From Streptomyces profundus (GTDB taxonomy: Bacteria; Actinomycetota; Actinomycetes; Streptomycetales; Streptomycetaceae): a stretch of DNA of 64,000 nucleotides. Shown in pieces: positions 27,970-39,102 of the stretch. The position numbers were made by a program, and so were the translations under genes. The DNA is taken from contig NZ_CP082362.1 of assembly GCF_020740535.1 (NCBI RefSeq), forward strand, positions 5,701,501 to 5,765,500. The letters are read 5' to 3'. Every line of letters begins with the position of its first letter. Within the stretch, counting starts at the first letter, position 1. The notes beneath the pieces are model-generated. The model saw only the letters and a program-made list of their open reading frames with translations, ran no database searches and was not told the origin of the DNA.

Positions 27970-28167
27970 CCCCTTCCGGGTTCGCCATCCCAGCGGCGCG
28001 TCGCGCCTCCGCCCTCCCGCGTCTGTCACGGCCGGCGGCGCTCCGCGCCTGGCGGCGCCCCGGTCCGGTGGGTTGTTGAGCCGCCGCCCTCCCGGGCTCG
28101 CCACTCCAGCGGCGCGTCGTGTTCCTGGGCTTGCTCGCCCCAGCGGCGCCCTGCGCCTGGCGGCGCC

Positions 28168-28310
28168 CCTGCGCCAGTGGGTTGTTGAGCTTGTGCGTTC
28201 CCGGGCTCGTCGTCCCAGCGCCGCGTCGCGCCTCCGCCCTCCCGCGTCTGTCACGGCCGGCGGCGCCCCGCGCCTGGCGGCGCCCCGGTCCGGTGGGTTG
28301 TTGAGCCGCC
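28168..28310. repeat. 143-bp perfect direct repeat, copy 2
   Basis: Second copy of the repeat at 27827-27969; perfect identity indicates recent duplication or ongoing recombination. Confidence 0.75.
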
Positions 28311-28555
28311 GCCCTCCCGGGCTAGCCACCCCAGCGGCGCGTCGCGTTCCTGGGCTTGGCGCCCGAGTGGCGCCCCGCGTCCGGCGCGGCGTGCCGCTGC
28401 CCTCCCCGGCGCTGGGCGCCGGGCCCCGCGCCCCTGCGTCCGGCGCTGCGCGCCGGGCTCCGCGCCTCCGCCCTCCCCGGCGCTGGGCGCCGGGCCCCGC
28501 GCCTCCGCCCTCCCCGGCGCTCCGCGCCGGGCTCCGCGCCGGGCCCCGCGTGGTG

Positions 28556-29434
28556 TCAGGTCAGGGCCAGCAGTTCGGCGATCGTCGGCTCGGGGCCGTC
28601 GCCGCCGAGGTGGGCGACGGCCGCGAAGGGGGCGATCACCCGGCTCCAGGCGTGGAGCCGGTCGCCGTCGAGTCCGCACGCCGTCGCGACCCGCGCGCAG
28701 CGGGCCTCGACGCCCTCAAGACCGGCGCCGGCCACCACGTAGTCCACCGCGTCGAAGCAGGGATCGCCCACGCACGCCTTCGGATCGATGGCCATCAGCC
28801 CCCGCTCCGCGCCACCGTCGAGCACATTGCCCAGGTGCAGGTCGCCATGGAGCAGCACGGTGGTCGGCGCCGTGTCCAGCAGCCGCCCACACCGCCGGAT
28901 GGCCCGTTCCCACGCGGCGGCGTCGAGCCGGGCGCCGATCGCGGGATCGGACAGCCGCCGGCCGACCCGGGCGAAGGACTCGTCCATGCGGCCCCGCAGC
29001 GTCCGCGTCGGCCGCGCCGGTGGCGGGACGTCGTGCAGCGCGGCGAGCAGCTCCGCCCACCGTGCCGGCAGCGACGCGGCGGGCAGGTGCTCGGCCGGCG
29101 TTCCGGGCACGATCTCCGTCAGCACCATGGCGCCCGCCTCCTCGTCCAGGGCCAGCACGGCGGGCACCCGGCCCGACGCGGCGAAGCGTTCCAACATCCC
29201 GGTCTGCTCGACCAGCAGGGCCCGTTCCGGGCTGAGCTTGAGCACGGCGGGCGTGCCGTCGGGCCATCGGCAGCGCAGCGTGACGGACGAGGCGCCGTCG
29301 GGGAGCGGCGCACCGAGGGTCAGGCCCCAACGGGAGGCGAGCCGTGCGATCAGGCGCGGTGCCTCGGCGCACCACGCGGCGACGCCGGGGCCGAACCGGC
29401 CGACCAGCCGCGTGGTCACGCTCGCCACATCCAC
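28556..29434 (-). CDS. Aminoglycoside phosphotransferase (APH) family kinase
   Basis: This 292-residue kinase-fold protein has the Brenner motif LLHGDLHLGNVL at about residue 195 and the metal-binding IDPKACVGDPCFD motif about 20 residues later. N-terminal strands (SSVTLRCRWPDGTPAVLKLS) carry the ATP-binding Lys. It is most like the streptomycin 6-phosphotransferase/hydroxyurea-type branch, but the substrate could be an endogenous small molecule. GTG 29434 has GGAAGGA 6 bp upstream. It is divergent from aconitase and ends beside the repeat array. Confidence 0.87.
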   Translation of the reverse strand: MDVASVTTRLVGRFGPGVAAWCAEAPRLIARLASRWGLTLGAPLPDGASSVTLRCRWPDGTPAVLKLSPERALLVEQTGMLERFAASGRVPAVLALDEEAGAMVLTEIVPGTPAEHLPAASLPARWAELLAALHDVPPPARPTRTLRGRMDESFARVGRRLSDPAIGARLDAAAWERAIRRCGRLLDTAPTTVLLHGDLHLGNVLDGGAERGLMAIDPKACVGDPCFDAVDYVVAGAGLEGVEARCARVATACGLDGDRLHAWSRVIAPFAAVAHLGGDGPEPTIAELLALT

Positions 29435-29601
29435 CAACTGTCCTTCCACACCTGCCAGTTTCCCGTTCCCAGGCGTCCTGTCCACCGCCTTTCCCCGGCC
29501 GGGCCCCTCGTGGAGCTCGCGGCCCACCGCCGCCGGCTCTCGCCTCCGTCTACCACCGGCGCCGCCGCCGCACCCGCCCCCCGGACCGGATGCGGTAGAG
29601 T

Positions 29602-29619
29602 TATCTCGACATCGAGATA
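29602..29619. promoter_or_regulatory. Perfect 18-bp palindrome upstream of aconitase
   Basis: TATCTCGA-CA-TCGAGATA is a perfect dyad about 145 bp before the aconitase start, in the divergent region shared with the APH-like gene. Such a site suits a TetR- or MarR-type repressor; its binding protein is unknown to me. Confidence 0.55.
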
Positions 29620-29730
29620 TCTTGGACGGCGGAAAGCCGGAAGCAGCCTGTCGGCGCTCTCGTTGCACGGGGACTACTTAGGGTTCCCTTAGCGAGTGGT
29701 GGCCCGGTGCGCACGGCAGGATTGCGGTAG

Positions 29731-32484
<2,754 letters not shown>

Positions 32485-32575
32485 GTTTCCGCCAGGTTGA
32501 CGGGGTCTGAGGGGCCCAAGCGCCCCCAGTGACAGCCGAGTCAACCGTCCGCGCGGTATAGCGCCTGGTCAACGC

Positions 32576-32622
32576 GAGGGCCGGCCACCGTTCCGAGAAT
32601 CACTCGGACGTGGCCGGCCCTC
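32576..32622 (+). terminator. Strong terminator after acnA
   Basis: GAGGGCCGGCCAC at 32576-32588 pairs perfectly with GTGGCCGGCCCTC at 32610-32622, with an inner CCGAG/CTCGG stem in the loop. Confidence 0.75.
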
Positions 32623-32697
32623 GATGTGTGTCGCGGAGATCTCAACTCGGAAAAGCCTCCAGGCGATCTTCGTTCACGATCTTCCGCGTACGCGTCA

Positions 32698-32713
32698 AGT
32701 GGACTATACCTGT
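32698..32713 (+). promoter_or_regulatory. DasR-responsive element (dre)-like site before ngcE
   Basis: AGTGGACTATACCTGT agrees with the dre consensus, as I remember it (A-C/G-TGGTCTAGACCA-C/G-T), at 13 of 16 positions. It lies 52 bp before the ngcE start in an otherwise AT-rich stretch. DasR is the GlcNAc-responsive GntR repressor, so control of this importer by it is sensible. Binding is inferred. Confidence 0.6.
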
Positions 32714-32765
32714 CGGGCAGTCGGCGGCCATCCGTCCGACTCCCCTCAGGAAGGCGAGGCTGCGC

Positions 32766-34178
32766 ATGAGGTCCAACCTGAACCGCCGTTCTCTGCTCAC
32801 CCGTTCCGCCGCCGCCGGGCTCTTCACCGTGCCCGCCGTGGGCGCGCTGGCCGGCTGCGCCAGCGGCGGCGGCGACGACGGTCCCGTCGAGCGGGGTGAG
32901 GAGACCGACGACAACCCGTTCGGTGTCGACCCCGAGGCCGAACTCGAAGTGGTCATCTTCGACGGCGGGTTCGGCGACCAGTACGCGCTGGACGCCGAGG
33001 AGATCTACCAGGCGACCTACGGAAGCGTCCAGCACGACAAGACCCAGGAGATCGCCAGCAGACTCCAGCCCCGGATGGTCCAGGCCGACCCGCCCGATGT
33101 GATCAACAACGGCGGGGCCGACGCGATGGACATCGCCGCGCTGATCCGCAACGACCAGGTACTCGACCTGAACGAACTGCTGGACGCGCCCTCCCTTGAC
33201 GATCCGAACGTGACCATCCGTGACACCCTGATGCCCAGCACCGTGGAGATGGGCCAGTTCGGCAGCCAGGAGGTCTGGCGGCTCAACTACGCCTTCACCG
33301 TCTACGGCCAGTGGTACTCACGGACCGCCCTGGATCGCCTGGGGGTCGAGTACCCGCGCACCTGGGACGAGATGCTCGCGGTCTGCGAGGCGGCGAAGCG
33401 CGAGGGCATGGCCGGCTGGACCTACGCCGGGCAGTACCCGTACTACTTCAACTTCACCCTCTACCCGTTCATCGCCAAGATCGGCGGCGCCGACGTGATG
33501 CGCGCCATCGACAACCTGGAGCCCAACGCCTGGCGCCATGACGCGGTCAAGTCGGCGTTCGAGGCGTACCACGAACTGGCGGCGCGCGGCTATGTGTTGC
33601 GGGGCAGCCCGGGCATGACGCACGAGGAGTCGCAGGACGAGTGGAACGAGTACCGCGCGCTGTTCATCCCCAACGGCTCCTGGGTGGAGAACGAGTCGCG
33701 GCGCAACACGCCCGAGGACTTCGACATGGCCGTCGGCCCGCCCACCGGCCTCGACTCGTCCGACGCCATGCCCTTCGAGACGCTCTGGGCCTCGGCCGGT
33801 GAGCCGTTCTTCATCCCGGCGGACGCCGCCAATCCCCATGGCGGCCTGGAGTTCCTGCGCATCATGCTGGGGCAGGCGTCGGCCAGGAACTTCACCGAGC
33901 TGGTCTCCTCGCTGACCTGTGTCCGCGGCGCGGCCGACGATCTGGACCTCCCGCCGGGGCTGGCCAGCGCCAAGGAGGCCTTCGAGGCCGCCGGCGACAG
34001 CCTGATCGTGCCCCGACTGCCCGACTGGTACAAGCAGTTGAACAACGAGGAGGTCGGTGGCGCCATCGCCACCATGATGGCCGGCGACATCGACCCCGAG
34101 GAGGCGATCAACCGCTGTCAGCGCGCGGCGGACGCCACCGCGCAAGACGACTCGATCCAGAAGTTCCAGCACGTCTGA
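32766..34178 (+). CDS. ngcE: NgcE-like sugar-binding lipoprotein (GlcNAc/chitooligosaccharide ABC importer)
   Basis: This 470-residue extracellular solute-binding protein captures N-acetylglucosamine or chitooligosaccharides for the permeases encoded next. The signal region has twin arginines (NRRSLLTRSAAAGLF) and a lipobox LAGC near residue 33, so it is probably Tat-exported and lipid-anchored. Family blocks include VVIFDGGFGDQYALDAEEIY, DPPDVINNGGADAMD and AGQYPYYFNFTLYPFI. ATG 32766 is preceded by GAGG. Gene order with two permeases, absence of a local ATPase (MsiK usually serves) and the dre-like site support the NgcEFG assignment, which matches SCO6005-6007 as I recall. Confidence 0.88.
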   Translation: MRSNLNRRSLLTRSAAAGLFTVPAVGALAGCASGGGDDGPVERGEETDDNPFGVDPEAELEVVIFDGGFGDQYALDAEEIYQATYGSVQHDKTQEIASRLQPRMVQADPPDVINNGGADAMDIAALIRNDQVLDLNELLDAPSLDDPNVTIRDTLMPSTVEMGQFGSQEVWRLNYAFTVYGQWYSRTALDRLGVEYPRTWDEMLAVCEAAKREGMAGWTYAGQYPYYFNFTLYPFIAKIGGADVMRAIDNLEPNAWRHDAVKSAFEAYHELAARGYVLRGSPGMTHEESQDEWNEYRALFIPNGSWVENESRRNTPEDFDMAVGPPTGLDSSDAMPFETLWASAGEPFFIPADAANPHGGLEFLRIMLGQASARNFTELVSSLTCVRGAADDLDLPPGLASAKEAFEAAGDSLIVPRLPDWYKQLNNEEVGGAIATMMAGDIDPEEAINRCQRAADATAQDDSIQKFQHV

Positions 34179-34197
34179 GCGGTGAGGGGGCGGCGGC

Positions 34198-35241
34198 ATG
34201 AACGTTGCTGAGGAAAAGGCTGCGCCAGGGAGGAAACAGGCGGATGACCGTCTTTCCCTGGGTATGAGACTGCGACTGACCGCGGCGTTCTTCTTGCCGC
34301 CCCGGTTCACTCCACAGAGCGTGCGTTACGACCGGAGATACCGGAAGCTGGACCAGTACCGCTTTATCGTCTGGTTTCTCTCCCTCCCGCTTCTGGTATA
34401 CGGCCTCTTTGTCGTCTCGCCGTTTCTCCAGGCGTTCTTCTATTCGATGACCGACTGGACGGGATACAGCAGCGACTACAACTTCGTCGGGTTCGACAAC
34501 TACGAGAGGATGTGGAACGACGACAAGTTCTGGGACGCCGCACGCAACAGCGTGCTGTTGTTGGTGATCGCCCCGCTGATCACGCTGGCGATGGGGCTTT
34601 TCTTTGCCTACATGTTGAGCGCGGGCGGGCGGAGCCGGGGCCACGGCGTGTCCGGGGTCGCCGGCTCCAAGCTCTACAAGATCGTCTACTTCTTCCCGCA
34701 GGTGCTCTCGCTGGCGATCATCGCGGTCATCTGGGCCAGGATCTACAGCCCGCGCAGCGGCGCGCTCAACGCCGGTCTTGAGACGGTGGGCCTCGACTCC
34801 TGGACCCGCGAGGACTGGCTGGGGAGCTCCTGGGCGATCTGGTGTGTCCTGGTCGTCCTGTGCTGGTCCTTCGTCGGTTTCTATGTGGTGTTGTTCTCGG
34901 CCGCGATGAGCGCCATCCCCACCGAGATCTACGAGGCGGCCAGGCTGGACGGCGCCGGCCGTTCCGTCACCTTCTTCCGGATCACCTTCCCGTTGACCTG
35001 GGAGACGGTGCGAACGGGCTGGATCTATATGGGAATCCAGGCCCTGGACGCGTTCGCTCTGGTGAATGTGATGGTTCCGGAACACGGCATGGACGTGCTG
35101 CCGAGCTATCTCTTCGAGAAGTCCTTCCGGGACGCGCAGGCCGGTTACGCCACCACGATCGGGGTGGCGCTCTTCCTCATCACCCTGCTGTTCGCCGCGG
35201 TGATGATGCGTCTTGGCCGCCGAGAGCGGATCGAGTTCTGA
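34198..35241 (+). CDS. ngcF: NgcF-like ABC sugar permease
   Basis: This 347-residue permease has a long hydrophilic N-terminus, then six hydrophobic segments. The EAA loop that contacts the ATPase reads YEAARLDGAGRSVTFFRITFP at about residues 240-260, as in MalF-type sugar permeases. It starts 19 bp after ngcE and precedes ngcG by 49 bp, so the three form an operon. No ATPase gene is present; the general MsiK ATPase encoded elsewhere is the probable energy source (family knowledge, not seen here). Confidence 0.9.
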   Translation: MNVAEEKAAPGRKQADDRLSLGMRLRLTAAFFLPPRFTPQSVRYDRRYRKLDQYRFIVWFLSLPLLVYGLFVVSPFLQAFFYSMTDWTGYSSDYNFVGFDNYERMWNDDKFWDAARNSVLLLVIAPLITLAMGLFFAYMLSAGGRSRGHGVSGVAGSKLYKIVYFFPQVLSLAIIAVIWARIYSPRSGALNAGLETVGLDSWTREDWLGSSWAIWCVLVVLCWSFVGFYVVLFSAAMSAIPTEIYEAARLDGAGRSVTFFRITFPLTWETVRTGWIYMGIQALDAFALVNVMVPEHGMDVLPSYLFEKSFRDAQAGYATTIGVALFLITLLFAAVMMRLGRRERIEF

Positions 35242-35290
35242 CCGTGGCCGCGCCCCTCGTTACCCCCGACTGCCCTTGGGAGCACCGCAG

Positions 35291-36214
35291 ATGAGTCTCA
35301 CCCGACCCACCGGGGACCCGTCCACCGGCGACCCGTCGGCGCCCGGCGCCGGTGAAACCCCCGCCGCCGGGCGGCGGGACTCGGCGACCGGCGCCGTGCT
35401 CAACGTCTTCTCGCACTCCTTCCTGGTGCTGTGGCTGGTGATGGCGGCGGCCCCGGTGCTGCTGGTGGTGGTCAACAGCCTGCGCGCGCACGGGGATCTC
35501 GTCTCCGAGCCCATCGGGCTGCCGACCGGCCTGCACTGGGAGAACTTCAGCAACGCCTGGACGTCCGCCAACATCGGCCGCTACGCCCTCAACTCGTTGA
35601 TCATCCTGGCGGGTTCGCTCACCGGCACCATGCTGCTTGGCGCCATGGCCGCCTATGTGCTGGCGCGGTTCACGTTCCCCGGGAGCCGGGCGATCCATCT
35701 GCTGTTCGTCGGCGGCATGATGTTCCCGATCTTCCTGGCCCTGGTGCCGCTGTTCTTCGTCCTCAACAACTTCGGCCTGCTGAACACCCGTCCCGGGCTG
35801 ATCGTCGTCTATATCGCCTACTCGCTGCCGTTCACCATCTTCTTCCTGGTGTCGTTCTTCCGCACGCTGCCCGGCGGGGTACAGGAGGCCGCGACGCTGG
35901 ACGGCGCGTCGCACAGCCGGACGTTCTTCCAGATCATGATGCCGATGGCGAAACCGGGCCTCATCAGCATCGGCATCTTCAACTTCCTCGGGCAGTGGAA
36001 CCAGTTCGTGCTGCCCCGGGTGCTCAACGTCGGCGATCCGGACGACGCCGTGCTGCCCCAGGGGCTGGCGGCGCTGATGGTGCAGCAGGGCTACGAGGGC
36101 GACTGGGGTGCCCTCTACGCCGGTGTCACGCTGGCGATGATGCCGGTGCTGGTGGTCTATGTGACCTTCCAGCGGCAGGTGCAGAGCGGGCTGACGGCGG
36201 GGGCGATCCGTTAG
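35291..36214 (+). CDS. ngcG: NgcG-like ABC sugar permease
   Basis: This 307-residue MalG-type permease has six hydrophobic segments. The EAA loop is QEAATLDGASHSRTFFQIMMP near residue 200. A short proline/glycine-rich cytoplasmic N-terminus precedes the first segment. The ATG at 35291 has GGGAG upstream. It pairs with NgcF to form the membrane channel of the importer. It is followed by 200 bp and the Rok7B7 regulator gene. Confidence 0.9.
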   Translation: MSLTRPTGDPSTGDPSAPGAGETPAAGRRDSATGAVLNVFSHSFLVLWLVMAAAPVLLVVVNSLRAHGDLVSEPIGLPTGLHWENFSNAWTSANIGRYALNSLIILAGSLTGTMLLGAMAAYVLARFTFPGSRAIHLLFVGGMMFPIFLALVPLFFVLNNFGLLNTRPGLIVVYIAYSLPFTIFFLVSFFRTLPGGVQEAATLDGASHSRTFFQIMMPMAKPGLISIGIFNFLGQWNQFVLPRVLNVGDPDDAVLPQGLAALMVQQGYEGDWGALYAGVTLAMMPVLVVYVTFQRQVQSGLTAGAIR

Positions 36215-36415
36215 CCGACGTCGGGCCGAGACCATCCGACACGCCGCCTCGGGGGCGGTCGCCGGTCCACGGATTCCGTTACCGACCCCCCGGGGCCGGT
36301 CTGAACTTCCTATAGTGGGCCCGGCGCCGTCTCCCGTCGCTGGTGGGGCGGCCGGCGGGAGCCTCGTTCTCCCGCCGGGTGACGGGAAGCTCGGTTATCG
36401 GAAGTGGAGTGAAGC

Positions 36416-37597
36416 GTGAAGACTCCGGGATCGCAGTCCTCGCTGCACCGGGCCAACCTGGAGCGGGTGATACGGGCGGTCCGCGCCGCCGGATCGCTCA
36501 CCCAGGCGGACATCGCCAGAACGACGGGACTCTCCGCGGCCACGGTCTCGAACATCGTTCGGGAGTTGAAGGAGCTGGGCACCGTCGAGGTGCGCTCCAC
36601 CTCGGCCGGTGGCCGGCGGGCGCGCAGCGTCTCGCTCTCCGGCGACGCCGGGATCGTGGTGGGCGTCGACTTCGGCCACTCCCATCTGCGCGTCGCCGTC
36701 GGCAACCTCGCGCACCAGGTGCTGGCGGAGGAGGCCGAGCCGGTCGACGTGGACGCGTCCGCCGACGAGGGGTTCGACCGGGCGGAGAAGCTCGTCGGGC
36801 GGCTGCTCACGGTGGCGGGCGTGGACCGCTCCAAGATCATCGGCATCGGTCTCGGCGTCCCTGGCCCCATCGACATCACCAGCGGCACCATCGGCTCGAC
36901 CGCCATACTGCCCGGCTGGCGCGGCACCAACCCACGGGACGAACTGGCGGCCAGGACGGGCGTGCCGGTGCATGTGGACAACGACGCCAACCTCGGCGCC
37001 CTGGGCGAGTCGGTCTGGGGGAGCGGCCGTGGTTCGGGCGATCTGGCGTATATCAAGGTGGCCAGCGGCGTCGGCGCCGGGCTGGTGATCGACGGCCGGA
37101 TCTACCGGGGACCGGGCGGCACCGCGGGCGAGATCGGCCATGTCACGCTGGACGAGTCGGGGCCGGTCTGCCGCTGCGGCAACCGGGGTTGCCTGGAGAC
37201 CTTCACCGCCGCCCGGCATGTGCTGCCGCTGCTCCACCCCATCCACGGCCCCGAGTTGACCATGCAGCGCGTGGTGCAGCTGGCCCGCGAGGGCGACCCG
37301 GGCTGCCGGCGGGTGATCGGCGACATCTCCCGCCATGTGGGCACCGCCGTGGCGCAGTTGTGCAACCTGCTCAACCTCAGCCGCGTGGTGCTGGGCGGCG
37401 ATCTCGCCGAGGCGGGGGAGATCGCCCTCGGACCGATCAGGGAGTCGGTCGGACGGTACGCCATCCCCAGCGCCGCCCGGCAGTTGACCCTCGCGGCCGG
37501 CGCCCTGGGCCCGCGAGCCGAGGTGCTCGGGGCGCTGGCCCTGGTGCTGCGGGAGATGGGCGACGGGATGCTGTTGGGCGGCGGATTCGACACCTGA
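36416..37597 (+). CDS. rok7B7: ROK-family regulator Rok7B7
   Basis: This 393-residue ROK regulator has an N-terminal winged helix (residues about 15-70, LTQADIARTTGLSAATVSNI). The ROK fold follows, with the phosphate-binding GVDFGHSHLRVAVG. The zinc-binding consensus is CRCGNRGCLE at about residue 245 and the sugar-site GEIGHV just before it. GTG 36416 has GGAG 6 bp upstream. Its position between NgcEFG and XylFGH matches SCO6008 of S. coelicolor as I recall. That regulator represses xylFGH and affects carbon catabolite control and antibiotic production. The assignment rests on family plus gene order. Confidence 0.87.
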   Translation: MKTPGSQSSLHRANLERVIRAVRAAGSLTQADIARTTGLSAATVSNIVRELKELGTVEVRSTSAGGRRARSVSLSGDAGIVVGVDFGHSHLRVAVGNLAHQVLAEEAEPVDVDASADEGFDRAEKLVGRLLTVAGVDRSKIIGIGLGVPGPIDITSGTIGSTAILPGWRGTNPRDELAARTGVPVHVDNDANLGALGESVWGSGRGSGDLAYIKVASGVGAGLVIDGRIYRGPGGTAGEIGHVTLDESGPVCRCGNRGCLETFTAARHVLPLLHPIHGPELTMQRVVQLAREGDPGCRRVIGDISRHVGTAVAQLCNLLNLSRVVLGGDLAEAGEIALGPIRESVGRYAIPSAARQLTLAAGALGPRAEVLGALALVLREMGDGMLLGGGFDT

Positions 37598-37878
37598 CGC
37601 GCCCGGGTCCGACGGCCGACGCGCCTGCCCGATCGCCTGGTTGAAGGTTCAAGAGGTAAAACGAACAGAACGGAAGCCAAGCCGTCATTTTCCATCGAGC
37701 AGGGGCGCCCTTTAATGCCCGCCGATATCGATCCCCAAACCTTCGTTTCGAGTCTAAGGGAAGGTATCGATTTGGTTGAAGATGGATTTATGTATTGACG
37801 CCAACAAGCCGCCGGAGTTAGCTCTCGTCCGACCGAATGGCCGCGAAGTAGCGGCCCGAGCGGGAGGCATGAGTAACG
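37598..37878 (+). promoter_or_regulatory. AT-rich xylF promoter region with inverted repeat
   Basis: This 280-bp region is markedly AT-rich. TTGAA-GG-TTCAA at 37641-37652 is a perfect dyad, and a TTGAAG half-site recurs at 37776. Rok7B7 or another repressor of xylose uptake may bind here; this is inference. Confidence 0.45.
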
Positions 37879-38991
37879 ATGCGTCAACAACTGCGATTTG
37901 TCGGGATAGGTGTCGCTTCCCTGGCCCTGACGGTGGCGCTGGCCGCCTGCGGAGAGGCCGGCGGTGGAGATGACGACAGCAACGAGGGCAACGAGGGCAA
38001 CGGCGGAGACGGCGGCGGCACGATCGGCCTGCTGTTGCCCGAGGACTCCACCACGCGCTACGAGTCCTTCGACCGCCCCTACATCGAGGGCAAGATCAGC
38101 GAGCTGTGCGCGGACTGTACGGTCCAGTACAGCAACGCCAGCGAGGACACCAACCTCCAGAAGCAGCAGTTCGACGCGATGCTCACCGGCGGCGTCGACG
38201 TCATCATCCTGGACCCGGTGGACGCCTCCGCCACTTCGAGTTGGGTCGAGGAGGCCGAAGCCGAGGGCGTGCCCGTGGTCGCCTACGACCGGCTGGCCGA
38301 AGGCCCGATCAACGCCTATGTCTCCTATGACAACGAGGCCGTCGGCCAACTCCAGGGCCAGGCCGTGCTCGACGCCCTCGGCGAGGACGCCGACGGCGCC
38401 CGGGTCGTGATGATCAACGGTTCGCCCACCGACCCCAACGCCGCCCTCTTCAAGAGCGGCGCCGAGTCGGTCCTTGAGGGCGGCGCTGAAATCGTCTTCT
38501 CCCAGGACATCGACGGCTGGGACGCCGCGCTGGCCAACGAGGAGATGAACGCCGCCATCGAGTCGCTCGGCGACGACGGCTTCGACGCCGTCTATGTGGC
38601 CAACGACGGCATGGCCGCCGGTGTGATCAACGCCCTCCAGGCGGCCGGGATCACCAATGTGCCCGTCGGCGGCCAGGACGCCGAACTCGCCGGTCTCCAG
38701 CGGATCATCGCCGGTGAGCAGACCTTCACCATCTACAAGGGCCTGCGCGCCGAGGCCGAGATCACCGCCGAGATCGCCGTGCGGCTGCTGAACGGCGAGG
38801 ACATCGCCGACCTGGCGCCCGACAGCGTCGACAGCCCCACCGACTCGGGTATCCCGAGCACCCTGCTTGAGCCGGTCCCGGTCACCGTGGACACCATCAA
38901 CGACACCGTGATCGCCGACGAGTTCTACGCGCCCGGCGACATCTGCACCGCGGAGTTCGCCGACGCCTGCCAGGAAGCCGGCATCGGCTGA
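37879..38991 (+). CDS. xylF: D-xylose-binding lipoprotein XylF
   Basis: This 370-residue periplasmic-binding-protein-like lipoprotein has a signal segment with lipobox LAAC near residue 24. The type I sugar-binding fold follows: TIGLLLPEDSTTRYESFDRP, then FDAMLTGGVDVIILDPVDA, VPVVAYDRLAEG and YVSYDNEAVGQLQG. The last blocks are diagnostic of xylose-binding XylF. It delivers xylose to XylGH. A strong hairpin lies between it and xylG, which would favour excess binding protein. The ATG 37879 has a GGAGG site 11 bp upstream. Confidence 0.93.
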   Translation: MRQQLRFVGIGVASLALTVALAACGEAGGGDDDSNEGNEGNGGDGGGTIGLLLPEDSTTRYESFDRPYIEGKISELCADCTVQYSNASEDTNLQKQQFDAMLTGGVDVIILDPVDASATSSWVEEAEAEGVPVVAYDRLAEGPINAYVSYDNEAVGQLQGQAVLDALGEDADGARVVMINGSPTDPNAALFKSGAESVLEGGAEIVFSQDIDGWDAALANEEMNAAIESLGDDGFDAVYVANDGMAAGVINALQAAGITNVPVGGQDAELAGLQRIIAGEQTFTIYKGLRAEAEITAEIAVRLLNGEDIADLAPDSVDSPTDSGIPSTLLEPVPVTVDTINDTVIADEFYAPGDICTAEFADACQEAGIG

Positions 38992-39000
38992 CCCCGGAAC

Positions 39001-39041
39001 GCCCGGGCCCCGTTCTGTCCACCCGGACGCCGGGCCCGGGC
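39001..39041 (+). terminator. Hairpin between xylF and xylG, probable attenuator
   Basis: GCCCGGGCCC at 39001-39010 pairs perfectly with GGGCCCGGGC at 39032-39041. It starts 10 bp after xylF and sits 62 bp before xylG within what should be one operon. Confidence 0.55.
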
Positions 39042-39102
39042 CAGCTCCGCGGGAGTCCGTTGCCGCCCCGTCCCCGCGCGGGGGTACCACGAAGGAATCC
39101 TG

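Larger units (their letters stand above)
27504..28555. repeat. Intergenic GC-rich repeat array, about 1 kb
   Basis: The region consists of imperfect units built around GTGGGTTGTTGAGC, present six times (27761, 27836, 27952, 28068, 28177, 28293) at spacings of 75, 116, 116, 109 and 116 bp. Each is embedded in CCTGGCGGCGCCCC-type sequence. The last part (about 28380-28550) is a simpler GGCGCTGGGCGCCGGGCC repeat. Long frames exist but their composition follows the repeat, so no gene is called. Confidence 0.7.

Noticed and set aside
27761..28306. CRISPR array
   Set aside because: The repeated 14-mer is regularly spaced, but the intervening DNA is itself repeated rather than unique, and there are no cas genes.
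29675..29695. Iron-regulator (DmdR/IdeR) box near TTAGGGTTCCCTTAG before aconitase
   Set aside because: Only about half the expected 19-bp dyad matches; the two halves form a direct CTTAG repeat rather than an inverted repeat.
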